A stretch of 64,000 bases of DNA from an uncultured Granulosicoccaceae bacterium (GTDB taxonomy: Bacteria; Pseudomonadota; Gammaproteobacteria; Granulosicoccales; Granulosicoccaceae), in the NCBI GenBank assembly GCA_937930305.1, contig CALGLE010000004.1:220920-284919 (forward strand). Direction: 5' to 3'. The stretch's first letter is position 1. Each line of letters opens with the position of its first letter. The position numbers and the translations under genes were made by a program. A model generated the notes under the pieces. It did not search any database. It was given only the letters and a program-made list of their open reading frames with translations, and was not told where the DNA came from. Positions 10,387-19,839 of this stretch are shown one piece after another.

Positions 10387-11493
10387 ATGACGTTAGATAC
10401 AGAATCGGCTAAAGCCTCGTTGTGTAATTTGTTTGTAGGCGATGCCTTGTCCATGCCGGTGCATTGGTACTACAACCCCGATGACATCGTGCGTCAATAT
10501 GGCAACCATGGCGTGCAAGCGATGCATGCAGCACCCGAGGTACACCCCAGTTCTATTATGTCGTTACATTCCACCAAAGCCGGTGGACGCCAAGCGGTTG
10601 AGGGGCGCGGTGCACAAAAGGAAATCATCGGCGACGTTATCCTAAAAGGCAAACGTGCACTTTGGGGAAAGCAGGGTACGCATTACCACCATGGCATGCC
10701 GGCCGGTGAAAACACCTTGAATGCTTGGTGGGCGCGTGAACTGATGCAGTACTTACTAGATGAAGACGGATACCAAATTGATCATTGGGTACAGCGCTAC
10801 ATTGAATTTATGACAGCAGACCCCGCTAGGCATCCAGACACCTATGCAGAGAGTTGCCATCGCGGTTTCTTTGCAAACTGGTCAGCTGGCATGGACCCGA
10901 TGAAGTGTGGTGCCGTAACGCACGATACGCCGTCAATGGGGGCATTGGTAACGATTGCGCCTCTGGTGATTGCTTTGCATCGTGATCATGAGCTCAGTGA
11001 AATCAAACGCATCACTCGAGCGTATATTCATTTAACGCACCCTGATGATCAGTTGATGCAGGTTGTGGATGCGTATGTGAGTTTACTAATTAACCTAATG
11101 ACTACATCGACGCAGGAAAATTCAGAAGGTGATGTCGTGTCATTAATCGATCGCTCAGCCAACGTGACGGGAAAAATGGATCTCTCACAATTGGTTCATC
11201 AAAAACGCGGAGATGCCGCTGTGGTGGGTGGCCGATATTCATTGGCTTGTTACATCGACGACTCCTGGCCAAGCGTGTGTTACTTAGCCGCAAAATATTA
11301 TGCAACGCCGGCTAAAGCGTTAATCGTAAACACGAACTTGGGTGGCGAGAACGCGCATCGAGGGGCCGTATTAGGTACCGTTGTGGGGGCGGCCAGTTCG
11401 GAAGTCGCTGATGCGCTGTTTGAACAGCTGGTGCATCGGGAGGCCTTGGTGGCTTTGGTGGATGAATTTTTGGAACGGTTTGTTGGTCGCTAG
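10387..11493 (+). CDS. ADP-ribosylglycohydrolase family protein (divergent)
   Basis: 'LFVGDALSMPVHWYY', 'NLGGENAHRGAVLGTVVGA' C-terminal motif. Confidence 0.78.
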   Translation: MTLDTESAKASLCNLFVGDALSMPVHWYYNPDDIVRQYGNHGVQAMHAAPEVHPSSIMSLHSTKAGGRQAVEGRGAQKEIIGDVILKGKRALWGKQGTHYHHGMPAGENTLNAWWARELMQYLLDEDGYQIDHWVQRYIEFMTADPARHPDTYAESCHRGFFANWSAGMDPMKCGAVTHDTPSMGALVTIAPLVIALHRDHELSEIKRITRAYIHLTHPDDQLMQVVDAYVSLLINLMTTSTQENSEGDVVSLIDRSANVTGKMDLSQLVHQKRGDAAVVGGRYSLACYIDDSWPSVCYLAAKYYATPAKALIVNTNLGGENAHRGAVLGTVVGAASSEVADALFEQLVHREALVALVDEFLERFVGR

Positions 11494-11507
11494 GCTAGCT
11501 GCTAGCC
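11493..11507. terminator. Short hairpin between convergent genes (possible bidirectional terminator)
   Basis: GGCTAG-CTG-CTAGCC perfect 6-bp inverted repeat between stops at 11493 and 11519; no clear T-tract. Confidence 0.3.
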
Positions 11508-11518
11508 ACCATCAACAA

Positions 11519-13594
11519 TCACTGCAACGTCCGAATCCAAGCCGCCACTGAAGCATCCGACGGCATGCGCCAATCCCCTCGCGGGGATAAACTGATTGAA
11601 CCCACTTTTGGCCCATTCGGCACGTTTTCACGTTTGTATTGTTGGCTAAACGCACGTTTTAAGTTCACGGTTAGCCAGTGCTTAATTTCATCGGCGCTGT
11701 AGTCTTTCGACCATTCAGATGCGTGCTGAGCTAGGTATAGAACTTTCGCGGGTGAGAAGCCGTAACGTACTAAGTTGAACATGAAAAAATCGTGCAGCTC
11801 GTAAGGGCCCACGGTTTCTTCGGTGCTTTGGCGAATGTCACCATTCTCATCCGGGGGGAGCAGTTCAGGAGAGATTTCGGTGTCGGCTACTGAAAATAGG
11901 GTGTCTTTTGCGGCACCTTCGAACTGGTGTTCGGCCACATAGCGAACCAGGAACTTCACTAAGGTTTTGGGCACTGAGCAATTTACGTTATACATGCTTT
12001 GATGATCTGCATTGTAGGTGCACCAACCCAACCAAATTTCAGACATATCACCGGTTCCAAGCACAAACCCCATGTTCATCAGTAGCTCTGTACGGCGACG
12101 CGCCTGAACATTTTCAAAAGTTAAATCCTTTTGTTGTTCAGCCGGCACGGCATTGATTGCTTTGTTGAAGGCTTTTAATGAAAGCTGGTTGGAACTTTTC
12201 TTTTTCAACGATTCGTCGTTAATTAAATCAATGCTATCGAACGGTTGGTAACCGGTGGCTATGGCTAAATCTTGGAACTCATCTAAACAGGCTTGACGAA
12301 TATCAATTTCTGTTTGTGTAATACCCAGCTCTGTCATCAGAGTTCGAGCATTGGTTAAGGTGTGATCGGTGGTACCAAACCCGGGCATGGTTACGCCACG
12401 TATCAGCGTGCGGGGTAAGCCGAGTAAATCGTATGTCTTTACAGCGACCAGTAACGCCAAGGTGGAATCCAAACCACCGGAAATGCCAATCACCGATTTC
12501 GGTTCGCTGCCAAGCAGTTCCAATCGTTTCGCTAAAGCGCACGTTTGTATGCCGAAAACATCGGCACAACGTTCGGCTAAGGCGTGGCTTGCTTTTGGAA
12601 CAAAGGGTGTAGCGGGTACGGGAAACAATAAATGTTCGCTGTTGTGATCTTTTACTTCAAATGCGATGCGTTGATAGGTTCGGTTATCTAGAAACCGATC
12701 ATTGTCTGGAAAGGTGGTGGTGTTTCTACGTTCGGTTTGTAAGCGTTCAATATCGATATCGCTGGTGATAGAGTGCGAACTTCTAATTGTAGGCGCGGTA
12801 TCGCCGACACGATTGCTTTCAACTAACAGGTGCCCACCTTCGGCAATTAGCGAGTGGCCTCCAAACACTAGATCGGCCGTACTCTCGGTCGGACCACAAC
12901 CGGCGTAGGCATAGCCTGCAATGCAGCGCCCACTTTGGCTGGTGACTAAGTCGCGTCGATATCCGGCCTTGCCCACGGTTTCTGGAGAGGCGGATAAGTT
13001 ACAGATGAGATTCGCGCCTGCCACGGCCGCTAAACTGGATGGGGGGATAGGCATCCAGATGGCTTCACAAATTTCTACTGACAGAACAAGTTCATCTTTG
13101 CCAATCATCGATGTAAACAGCAGTTGAGTGCCGAAGGGCACGGTGTGTCCTGCGTATTCTATGGTGGCGGGTAAGTCGTTGTTGGCAGATGCAAACCAGC
13201 GAGCTTCATAGAATTCGTTGTAGTTGGGTAGAAACTGCTTCGGCACTATACCGATGACTTTCTCACCATGAATGAGCGCTGCACAATTGTATAAAGCGCT
13301 GCCGACTTTGACAGGCACACCCACGATGACCAATTGTTTTTTGTTAGGTGCTTGTTCGCACAGCCGTTGAATTTGTTGTTCGCACTCATCCAACAAAGCT
13401 CGTTGGTGGAACAAGCGTGCGCAGCTGTAAGCACTGACAGAGAGCTCAGGGAACAGAACCACATCGGATTCTGGCAAGCCCCGTAACATGGTCAATGCCG
13501 TGTTAACGTTTTCCATGGGGTCGGCCACGCTCACTTCAGGTGAAGCAGCCGTGACGCGGACAAAGCCGTGTTGGTGGGACATAGGCGTTCTCAA
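11519..13594 (-). CDS. nadE: Glutamine-dependent NAD(+) synthetase
   Basis: N-terminal nitrilase domain ('LVLSVEICEAIWMP') plus NAD synthase domain 'VIGISGGLDSTLAL'. Confidence 0.95.
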   Translation of the reverse strand: MRTPMSHQHGFVRVTAASPEVSVADPMENVNTALTMLRGLPESDVVLFPELSVSAYSCARLFHQRALLDECEQQIQRLCEQAPNKKQLVIVGVPVKVGSALYNCAALIHGEKVIGIVPKQFLPNYNEFYEARWFASANNDLPATIEYAGHTVPFGTQLLFTSMIGKDELVLSVEICEAIWMPIPPSSLAAVAGANLICNLSASPETVGKAGYRRDLVTSQSGRCIAGYAYAGCGPTESTADLVFGGHSLIAEGGHLLVESNRVGDTAPTIRSSHSITSDIDIERLQTERRNTTTFPDNDRFLDNRTYQRIAFEVKDHNSEHLLFPVPATPFVPKASHALAERCADVFGIQTCALAKRLELLGSEPKSVIGISGGLDSTLALLVAVKTYDLLGLPRTLIRGVTMPGFGTTDHTLTNARTLMTELGITQTEIDIRQACLDEFQDLAIATGYQPFDSIDLINDESLKKKSSNQLSLKAFNKAINAVPAEQQKDLTFENVQARRRTELLMNMGFVLGTGDMSEIWLGWCTYNADHQSMYNVNCSVPKTLVKFLVRYVAEHQFEGAAKDTLFSVADTEISPELLPPDENGDIRQSTEETVGPYELHDFFMFNLVRYGFSPAKVLYLAQHASEWSKDYSADEIKHWLTVNLKRAFSQQYKRENVPNGPKVGSISLSPRGDWRMPSDASVAAWIRTLQ

Positions 13595-13690
13595 AGCTTA
13601 GCGGCCAGTTAGGGTCTTTCAAAGACCTGCTTTGCCGCGGTATGTCTTAAGTCTAGCAATCAGTGCACCGACTTTGGCCTGAAAACTGGC

Positions 13691-14302
13691 CTAAGGGCTG
13701 GAAGAACTGTTATCGCTGGTATCAGCCCCGTCTAGCGGTTCTCTGGGCGGTAATGTCCCCGCGTAATGCTGCACGGTTTTGACGTATACCAGCTCTCGTG
13801 AGGGGATTTCGGTCAAATACCGAGATTCGTCATAAGTTTGAGAATTCGCCAATGGGCTCCATCTCACATCGGCTTTTTCTACCAAGAGGGTGCGCAGTGT
13901 TTTTCGATCCGGGTCGATGTCCATCAGGCCACGATGAATGGGCAGTTGGGTGTCGTTCCAATTCACATGGCCACTGCCGCCTGCATCCACCAGCGCCGGA
14001 ACGAGGAGTAACGGTTGCCTTACGGCAGCGAATGTGTGAGGAATGTTTTCCTTTGCCATGCCCTTAATTGATTCAGCTACCAAAATAGGGCAGCTTGCGT
14101 CATCTTGTTCATCGTCATTCGGGGTGAGCTTGTAAGCGGATAAAAAATCCATATGCTGCGCAATGGCAGCCACCCCGGGTGCGTTACGTTGTTGCAGCGT
14201 GGTCACTGATTGGGACCCAATGTTCGCCTGGTTCTCTGAATAACCCAACCGCAACAAGGCGGTTTTAACCCATTCTTCAACCGTGTCTAATGGCCAACTC
14301 AT
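13691..14302 (-). CDS. Uncharacterised protein, possibly DUF3726-like
   Basis: N-terminal helical 'TVEEWVKTALLRLGYSENQANIGSQSV', then 'CPILVAESIKGM' and 'VRQPLLLVPALV'; follows a sugar-acid dehydratase. Confidence 0.5.
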   Translation of the reverse strand: MSWPLDTVEEWVKTALLRLGYSENQANIGSQSVTTLQQRNAPGVAAIAQHMDFLSAYKLTPNDDEQDDASCPILVAESIKGMAKENIPHTFAAVRQPLLLVPALVDAGGSGHVNWNDTQLPIHRGLMDIDPDRKTLRTLLVEKADVRWSPLANSQTYDESRYLTEIPSRELVYVKTVQHYAGTLPPREPLDGADTSDNSSSSP

Positions 14303-14326
14303 GTCACGTGAATGCTCTGTTGCCGA

Positions 14327-16114
14327 TTAGTGGTTATCGCGAGGCAGGTTTTGCCCAACTTTTTGATACGCGGTGGCCAATTCCAAACATCCTCCTTCAG
14401 CCAATTGCCCAACGTGCATTCGATACATTTCTTGCCAGGGTGTTTGGTGTTCTAAATTCGGTGCAACCCAGTCGGCTTTTCGTTGTGCCCAAGTCGATTC
14501 ATCAACAGTTGCGTTTAAGGTGGACGCGTTTAAATCCAAACGCACCGAGTCACCAGTTTGCAGTAACGCTAAGCCACCACCGATGACGGACTCTGGGGAG
14601 GCGTTTAATATGGAGGGGCTTTCAGAGGTACCTGACTGGCGACCATCACCGACTGTTGGTAGGTGATTGATGCCTGCTTTTATTAAGGCATCGGGCGGCT
14701 GCATGTTAACCACCTCTGCTGAGCCGGGGTATCCCACACAACCCACACCACGAATGAACAACATGCACGTTTCGTCGATGTTTAAACTCGCATCGTTAAT
14801 TCTGGCGTGATAATCCTCAGGCCCTTCAAACACAATGGCACGTGCGTTAAACACGCCTTCGTTGCCAGGTTCACTTAAAAAACGGGCGCGAAAGTCATCG
14901 GATATGACGCTAGTTTTCATCAGTGCTGAGTCGAACAAGTTGCCGGACAGAACCAAAAAACCGGCGTTTTTTCGCAAGGGTGACGCGACCGTGCTGATCA
15001 CGTCGTGATTACAGCTTTTAGCCGCGCCGATATCGTCACCCAGTGTTTTTCCAGACACCGTTTTTGCCGACGTTTTTAATAGGTTTGCAGCGATGAGTTC
15101 GCCCATGATGCCGGGTACACCACCGGCACGGTAAAACGCTTCCCCTAAAAAGTGACCGGCAGGTTGCATGTTTAATAAAAGTGGCACATCAAACCCGATG
15201 GTCTCCCAGTCTTTCACGTTAAGTTCGACGCCAGCGTGACGGGCAACCGCTTGCAAGTGGGGCGGTGCGTTGGTGGAACCACCAATGGCCGTATTCACAA
15301 CGATGGCGTTTTCAAACGAGTCACGTGTCATGATGTCGGACGGCTTTAGATCTTCATGCACCATTTCAACAATCCGTTTGCCAGTTTCATAGGCCATGGC
15401 CATGCGTTCACGATAGGGTGCGGGTATAGCCGAACAACCCGGTAGGCTCATGCCTAAGGATTCTGCCATGGCGTTCATGGTGCTGGCAGTGCCCATGGTA
15501 TTGCAGTGCCCTAACGACGGTGCCGAAGAACACACTCGATGCATAAATTCTTCTTCATCAATTGTGCCTTCTGCTAACAAACGACGACTCTCCCACATCA
15601 CAGTGCCCGAACCTGCCAGTTTGCCGTTCCACCAACCGTCTAACATTGGCCCGCCGGACAATACGATGGCGGGTAAGTCTACGGTGGCCGCTCCCATAAG
15701 CATCGCAGGCGTAGTTTTATCGCAACCCGTGGTGAGCACGACGCCGTCTATCGGGTAGCCATGCAGCACTTCTACCAGAGACAGATAAGCTAAGTTTCTG
15801 TCTAAAGCGGCGGTTGGGCGTTTACCGGTCTCTTGAATCGGGTGCACCGGAAACTCCATGGGCACACCACCCGCGTCGCGAATGCCAGCCTTAACGCGGT
15901 CGGCTAGAAACACATGAATCTTGTTGCAAGGCGCTAAGTCGGAACCGGTTTGCGCAAGTCCGATAACCGGTCGTCCACCTTGCAATTCACCACGTGTGTA
16001 CTCTTGATTTAAATAGCGTTCAAGATACAACGATGTCATGCCTGGGTTGTTTGGATTATCAAACCATTCTTGCGAACGGAAAGTCAGTGGCTTGTCATCT
16101 TTATCTTGGCTCAT
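14327..16114 (-). CDS. IlvD/Edd family dehydratase (pentonate dehydratase type)
   Basis: 'TTGCDKTTPAMLMGAATVDLPAIVLSGGPML', 'SLGHCNTMGTASTMNAMAESLGMSLPGCSAIPA', 'GDGRQSGTS'. Confidence 0.93.
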   Translation of the reverse strand: MSQDKDDKPLTFRSQEWFDNPNNPGMTSLYLERYLNQEYTRGELQGGRPVIGLAQTGSDLAPCNKIHVFLADRVKAGIRDAGGVPMEFPVHPIQETGKRPTAALDRNLAYLSLVEVLHGYPIDGVVLTTGCDKTTPAMLMGAATVDLPAIVLSGGPMLDGWWNGKLAGSGTVMWESRRLLAEGTIDEEEFMHRVCSSAPSLGHCNTMGTASTMNAMAESLGMSLPGCSAIPAPYRERMAMAYETGKRIVEMVHEDLKPSDIMTRDSFENAIVVNTAIGGSTNAPPHLQAVARHAGVELNVKDWETIGFDVPLLLNMQPAGHFLGEAFYRAGGVPGIMGELIAANLLKTSAKTVSGKTLGDDIGAAKSCNHDVISTVASPLRKNAGFLVLSGNLFDSALMKTSVISDDFRARFLSEPGNEGVFNARAIVFEGPEDYHARINDASLNIDETCMLFIRGVGCVGYPGSAEVVNMQPPDALIKAGINHLPTVGDGRQSGTSESPSILNASPESVIGGGLALLQTGDSVRLDLNASTLNATVDESTWAQRKADWVAPNLEHQTPWQEMYRMHVGQLAEGGCLELATAYQKVGQNLPRDNH

Positions 16115-16120
16115 AGCAGT

Positions 16121-16969
16121 TTAACTATCCGCAACGACTTGCTGAGTTTGGGTGCCTAAGTTTTGTATACCTAAGGACATGGATTGCCCCGCTTTCAAAA
16201 ACACCGGCTCAGGTTTTATACCCATGCCAACGCCAGGTGGGGTGCCGGTGGAAATGCAGTCACCTGGATGCAGTGTGAAGAACTGGCTTAAATAAGACAC
16301 CAGATGGGCTACACCGAACACCATGGTTTTGGTATTGCCCGTTTGCATGCGCTGGCCGTCAACGTCTAACCACATGTCTAAATTTTGCGGGTCGCCCACT
16401 TCATCGGGGGTGACTAACCACGGACCGGTTGGGCCGAAGGTGTCGCAGCTTTTGCCTTTTGTCCATTGGCCAGAACGTTCGGTTTGAAATTCGCGTTCAG
16501 AGACATCATTCATTAAACAATAACCTGCCACGTGTTCTAACGCGTTCGCTTCAGATACGTACTTGGCTGGCTTGCCAATCACCACACCCAATTCCACTTC
16601 CCAATCCGTTTTAACTGACCCGCGAGGAATTACCACGTCATCGTTTGGGCCCACCACAGCACTTGTGGCTTTGGCAAACAAAATCGGTTCATTTGGCACC
16701 TTGGCACCGGTTTCCGCTGCATGATCGGAATAATTCAAGCCGATACACAGAAATTTGCCAATGCTGCCTACACAAGCACCTAATCTCGGGTTTCCCGATA
16801 CAGCGGGTAGGGAGGCGGTATCTAAGCCCTTTAAGCGGTCTATTTCAGCCGGCATGAGCGTGCCGCCAGCGATATCGTCCACAGTGCCTGAGAGGTCCCT
16901 GATGACCCCGTCCGCATCCAATAGTCCAGGTTTTTCTTGACCGATGGGCCCATAACGCAGCAGCTTCAT
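16121..16969 (-). CDS. Fumarylacetoacetate hydrolase family protein
   Basis: 'FLCIGLNYSDHAAETGAKVPNEPILFAKATSAVVGPND', 'DWEVELGVVIGK', 'ISTGTPPGVGMG'. Confidence 0.95.
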   Translation of the reverse strand: MKLLRYGPIGQEKPGLLDADGVIRDLSGTVDDIAGGTLMPAEIDRLKGLDTASLPAVSGNPRLGACVGSIGKFLCIGLNYSDHAAETGAKVPNEPILFAKATSAVVGPNDDVVIPRGSVKTDWEVELGVVIGKPAKYVSEANALEHVAGYCLMNDVSEREFQTERSGQWTKGKSCDTFGPTGPWLVTPDEVGDPQNLDMWLDVDGQRMQTGNTKTMVFGVAHLVSYLSQFFTLHPGDCISTGTPPGVGMGIKPEPVFLKAGQSMSLGIQNLGTQTQQVVADS

Positions 16970-17033
16970 AAATGTGGCTCTTTATAAAATGTTGAAAATG
17001 ATGGGGTTGATCTGAATCGTATCAGCTTTTGGC

Positions 17034-17873
17034 TCAATGCCCGAGTGTGGCAGTGACCTCATACCCGGTGTACTTGCGTAGGTTGATAACACCGGTATCG
17101 AGTATCAGATATTGACCCTTTATGCCTCGCAATTTCCCGCTCACGGTGGGGGTTTTATCTAAATTATGTGACTTTACTTTGGTCGGGTGCTCAATGACGG
17201 GAAAGGTGATGTCGACGACTTCAGGGGAAGCAATGATTTCTATCGCGTCCGCGTCATGTTCTGCAGCCAATGCATTGATTTCATCGCACACTTTGTCGTA
17301 CAAGGTTTCCCATTCGGCGATTAAATCCAGCACCTCCACATCCCCTTTTAACATCGCTTGCCAACGGGTTCTGTCCGTTACGTGTTGGCGAATGATGGCT
17401 TCAACAAAACCGGCTAACTGACGGGTGCTGACTTTACAAATGGCCATGGCTTGTATCGCACCTTGGTCCATCCAGCGCGTGGGGATTTGATTTTGTCGCG
17501 TGATGCCTACTTTCACCCCACTGGAATTAGCCAGGTACACATAGTGAGTTTGCATACACCATTGTTCACCCCATTCAGGGTCTCGACAGGTGCCTTGATG
17601 AAAGTGGCATTTCTCAGGGCTCATGATGCAGGTATCGCATTCGGGCAAGGCGCGAAAACACGGGTAGCAATAGCCTTGGCTAAAACTTTTATTGGTTATG
17701 CGCCCACAATGAATACAGCTGATTTTTCCACTGTATTCCAGGCTCACCGTGGGTTGTGTGGCGGGGTCGATCGCTAAGGTGCCAGAATCAAACACCAGTT
17801 CGTAGCGCACCGGTGTTTCCAAGGTGGTGCCCATTTTTTTTAAATGCCCGGTGTGTGATGTTTGCTCACTCAT
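17034..17873 (-). CDS. DUF2797 domain-containing protein
   Basis: 'ISCIHCGRITNKSFSQGYCYPCFRALPECDTCIMSPEKCHFHQGTCRDPEWGE', 'HYVYLANSSGVKVGITR'. Confidence 0.88.
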   Translation of the reverse strand: MSEQTSHTGHLKKMGTTLETPVRYELVFDSGTLAIDPATQPTVSLEYSGKISCIHCGRITNKSFSQGYCYPCFRALPECDTCIMSPEKCHFHQGTCRDPEWGEQWCMQTHYVYLANSSGVKVGITRQNQIPTRWMDQGAIQAMAICKVSTRQLAGFVEAIIRQHVTDRTRWQAMLKGDVEVLDLIAEWETLYDKVCDEINALAAEHDADAIEIIASPEVVDITFPVIEHPTKVKSHNLDKTPTVSGKLRGIKGQYLILDTGVINLRKYTGYEVTATLGH

Positions 17874-17985
17874 GGTTCAGTAGCGCTCCGGCGTTTCTTA
17901 GTCGCCTGAGTATACGTGTTGCCGATTGTACTCGGCTAGAAAACGCTTACACTGACTAATCTGTTGCAGACGAAAATGTGAGGGT

Positions 17986-18990
17986 GTGATGTCGGATAAG
18001 CAAAATTTAAGCGTTGCTGAGGTACATGAACGGGCTTTGTCGCAACTGGTGTCAAAAGGGTTTTCTCACGTTCAGGCGGATGCGATAGCTGCCACTGTGA
18101 CGGCAGGAGAACGCGATGGGTGTTTGTCTCACGGGCTTTTTCGCATACCGTTTTATATTGGGGCTTTACGCAACGAACGAGTCAACCCTAAGGCAAACCC
18201 TGAGGTCATAGAAAAAGCCGCCTCGTCAGTGGTGCATGTGAATGGGCACGACGGTTTTTGCCCAGCCGCCTTACGTGTGGGCTACGAGCCGGTTATGGCG
18301 AAAGCCAAGGAGCGAGGCATCGCCGCATTAGCCATACATAATGTGTACAACATTGCCGCTTTATGGCCAGAAGTAGAATTTTTAGCGCAGCAAGGGTTTG
18401 TGGCTTTTGCGTTTACTGGGGCTAATGCCTTTGTGGCACCTGCAGGTGGCACGCAACCGTTGTTTGGCACCAACCCCATGGCCTTTGGTTGGCCGCGCGG
18501 GGACAAACCACCCTTGGTGTTTGATCAAGCCTCCAGTGTGTGCGCGCGTGGCGAAATTCAGTTGATGAAACAGGAAGGTAAGCGTTTACCGGATGGATTA
18601 GCGATTGACGCCGATGGGCAACCTACGAATGATCCTGATGCAGCTTTGGCGGGTGCGCAGTTACCTTTTGGTGGTCATAAAGGGTCTTCCATTGCGCTGA
18701 TGATTGAATTATTAGCCGGTGCCTTAATCGGGGATGCATTCAGTTTCGAATCCACCGAAATGGATGTGAACAAGATCGGTGCGCCTTTTGGTGGTGAATT
18801 TTTAATGGTCATCGATCCTTCGCATGGCGCTTTGCCCGGTGCACAAGCCAATCATCAAGCGAGAGCGGAACAACTATTCGGGAAAATACTGGAACAAGAG
18901 GGCACCCGTTTGCCGTCAGAACGTCGGTACCAAATGCGAGAAAAATCCTTAGCGGAAGGTCTTTGGGTGTCAGAGTTTTCTGATTCTTAG
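17986..18990 (+). CDS. Ldh family oxidoreductase, delta1-piperideine/pyrroline-2-carboxylate reductase-like
   Basis: 'FGTNPMAFGWPRGDKPPLVFDQASS', 'GAQLPFGGHKGSSIALMIELLAGALIGDAFSFE'. Confidence 0.88.
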   Translation: MMSDKQNLSVAEVHERALSQLVSKGFSHVQADAIAATVTAGERDGCLSHGLFRIPFYIGALRNERVNPKANPEVIEKAASSVVHVNGHDGFCPAALRVGYEPVMAKAKERGIAALAIHNVYNIAALWPEVEFLAQQGFVAFAFTGANAFVAPAGGTQPLFGTNPMAFGWPRGDKPPLVFDQASSVCARGEIQLMKQEGKRLPDGLAIDADGQPTNDPDAALAGAQLPFGGHKGSSIALMIELLAGALIGDAFSFESTEMDVNKIGAPFGGEFLMVIDPSHGALPGAQANHQARAEQLFGKILEQEGTRLPSERRYQMREKSLAEGLWVSEFSDS

Positions 18991-19082
18991 GTTTTTTGTG
19001 TGTTTGGCGGTGTTGATTAGCAGAAGTTACTTTATGGGGTGTGGTAATTTCCAGTTCGCGATAACAGTCCAAGGAGAGGACA

Positions 19083-19802
19083 ATGACGCAATTGGTACAC
19101 CCCTTTGTGCCGGGAAATATTTGGTTGCTTCGGCACTGTTGTTTTAACAACCAAGCGTTTTTTTATAATCGGGTGGAACGTCGCCGCTATTTATATTGGT
19201 TGTTTCAAGCGCGCCGACGTTTCGGTTTGTCCATTCTTAACTACAGCGTGCACATTAATGAAGTGCATTTGATGTGCATGGACAAAGGCCGTGGTGAAAT
19301 TCCTTGCAGTATGCACATGCTGGCAGAAGCGATGGCCGATGACCTGAATACGCGTAAACAAACCACGGGTCAGGTTTGGGAGAATCATTACCAAGCGGCG
19401 GTTATCACATCCACTCACGAAATACCCCAAGCGTTAGCCCGAATGGATTTAAGTACGGTTAACGCAGGCTATGTCAATCATCCCATTCACTGGCGTCACT
19501 CAGGTTATTTTGAAGTTCAGAACCCTCCAGCTAGGGCTCGGCGAATCGATTTCAATGCGATGCAGCGGCTACTTCATCCACTGGACTTTAAGCACTTGCA
19601 AACGTTACGACGAACGTGGGCAGAACGTCAATTAATTCGTGATGATGTGAATCCGGGCGGTAACACAACGCTGCATGGGACGATGGCAAAGTCGTGCCAA
19701 ACTCCTTTCACAGTTAATCGCGCTTATAGAACCAGCTCGGCTATGCTACTGCCGGCCAAACAAGCCGTGCCGGCACTGGTGCCAAAACGTTTCAACACCT
19801 AG
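19083..19802 (+). CDS. REP-associated tyrosine transposase (RAYT/Y1_Tnp)-like protein with degenerate catalytic motifs
   Basis: 'FNNQAFFYNRVERRRYLYWLFQARRRFGLSILNYSVHINEVHLM' and 'VWENHYQAAVITSTHEIPQALARMDLSTVNAGYVNHPIHWRHSGY' follow RAYT layout. Confidence 0.75.
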   Translation: MTQLVHPFVPGNIWLLRHCCFNNQAFFYNRVERRRYLYWLFQARRRFGLSILNYSVHINEVHLMCMDKGRGEIPCSMHMLAEAMADDLNTRKQTTGQVWENHYQAAVITSTHEIPQALARMDLSTVNAGYVNHPIHWRHSGYFEVQNPPARARRIDFNAMQRLLHPLDFKHLQTLRRTWAERQLIRDDVNPGGNTTLHGTMAKSCQTPFTVNRAYRTSSAMLLPAKQAVPALVPKRFNT

Positions 19803-19839
19803 CCCAATAGAACTTGGTTTGGCTGTGTACAGTGCAGTC

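Noticed and set aside
13613-13627. Inverted repeat GGTCTTTCAAAGACC between nadE and the upstream gene
   Set aside because: Short AT-rich centred hairpin without a T-tract; too weak to call a terminator.
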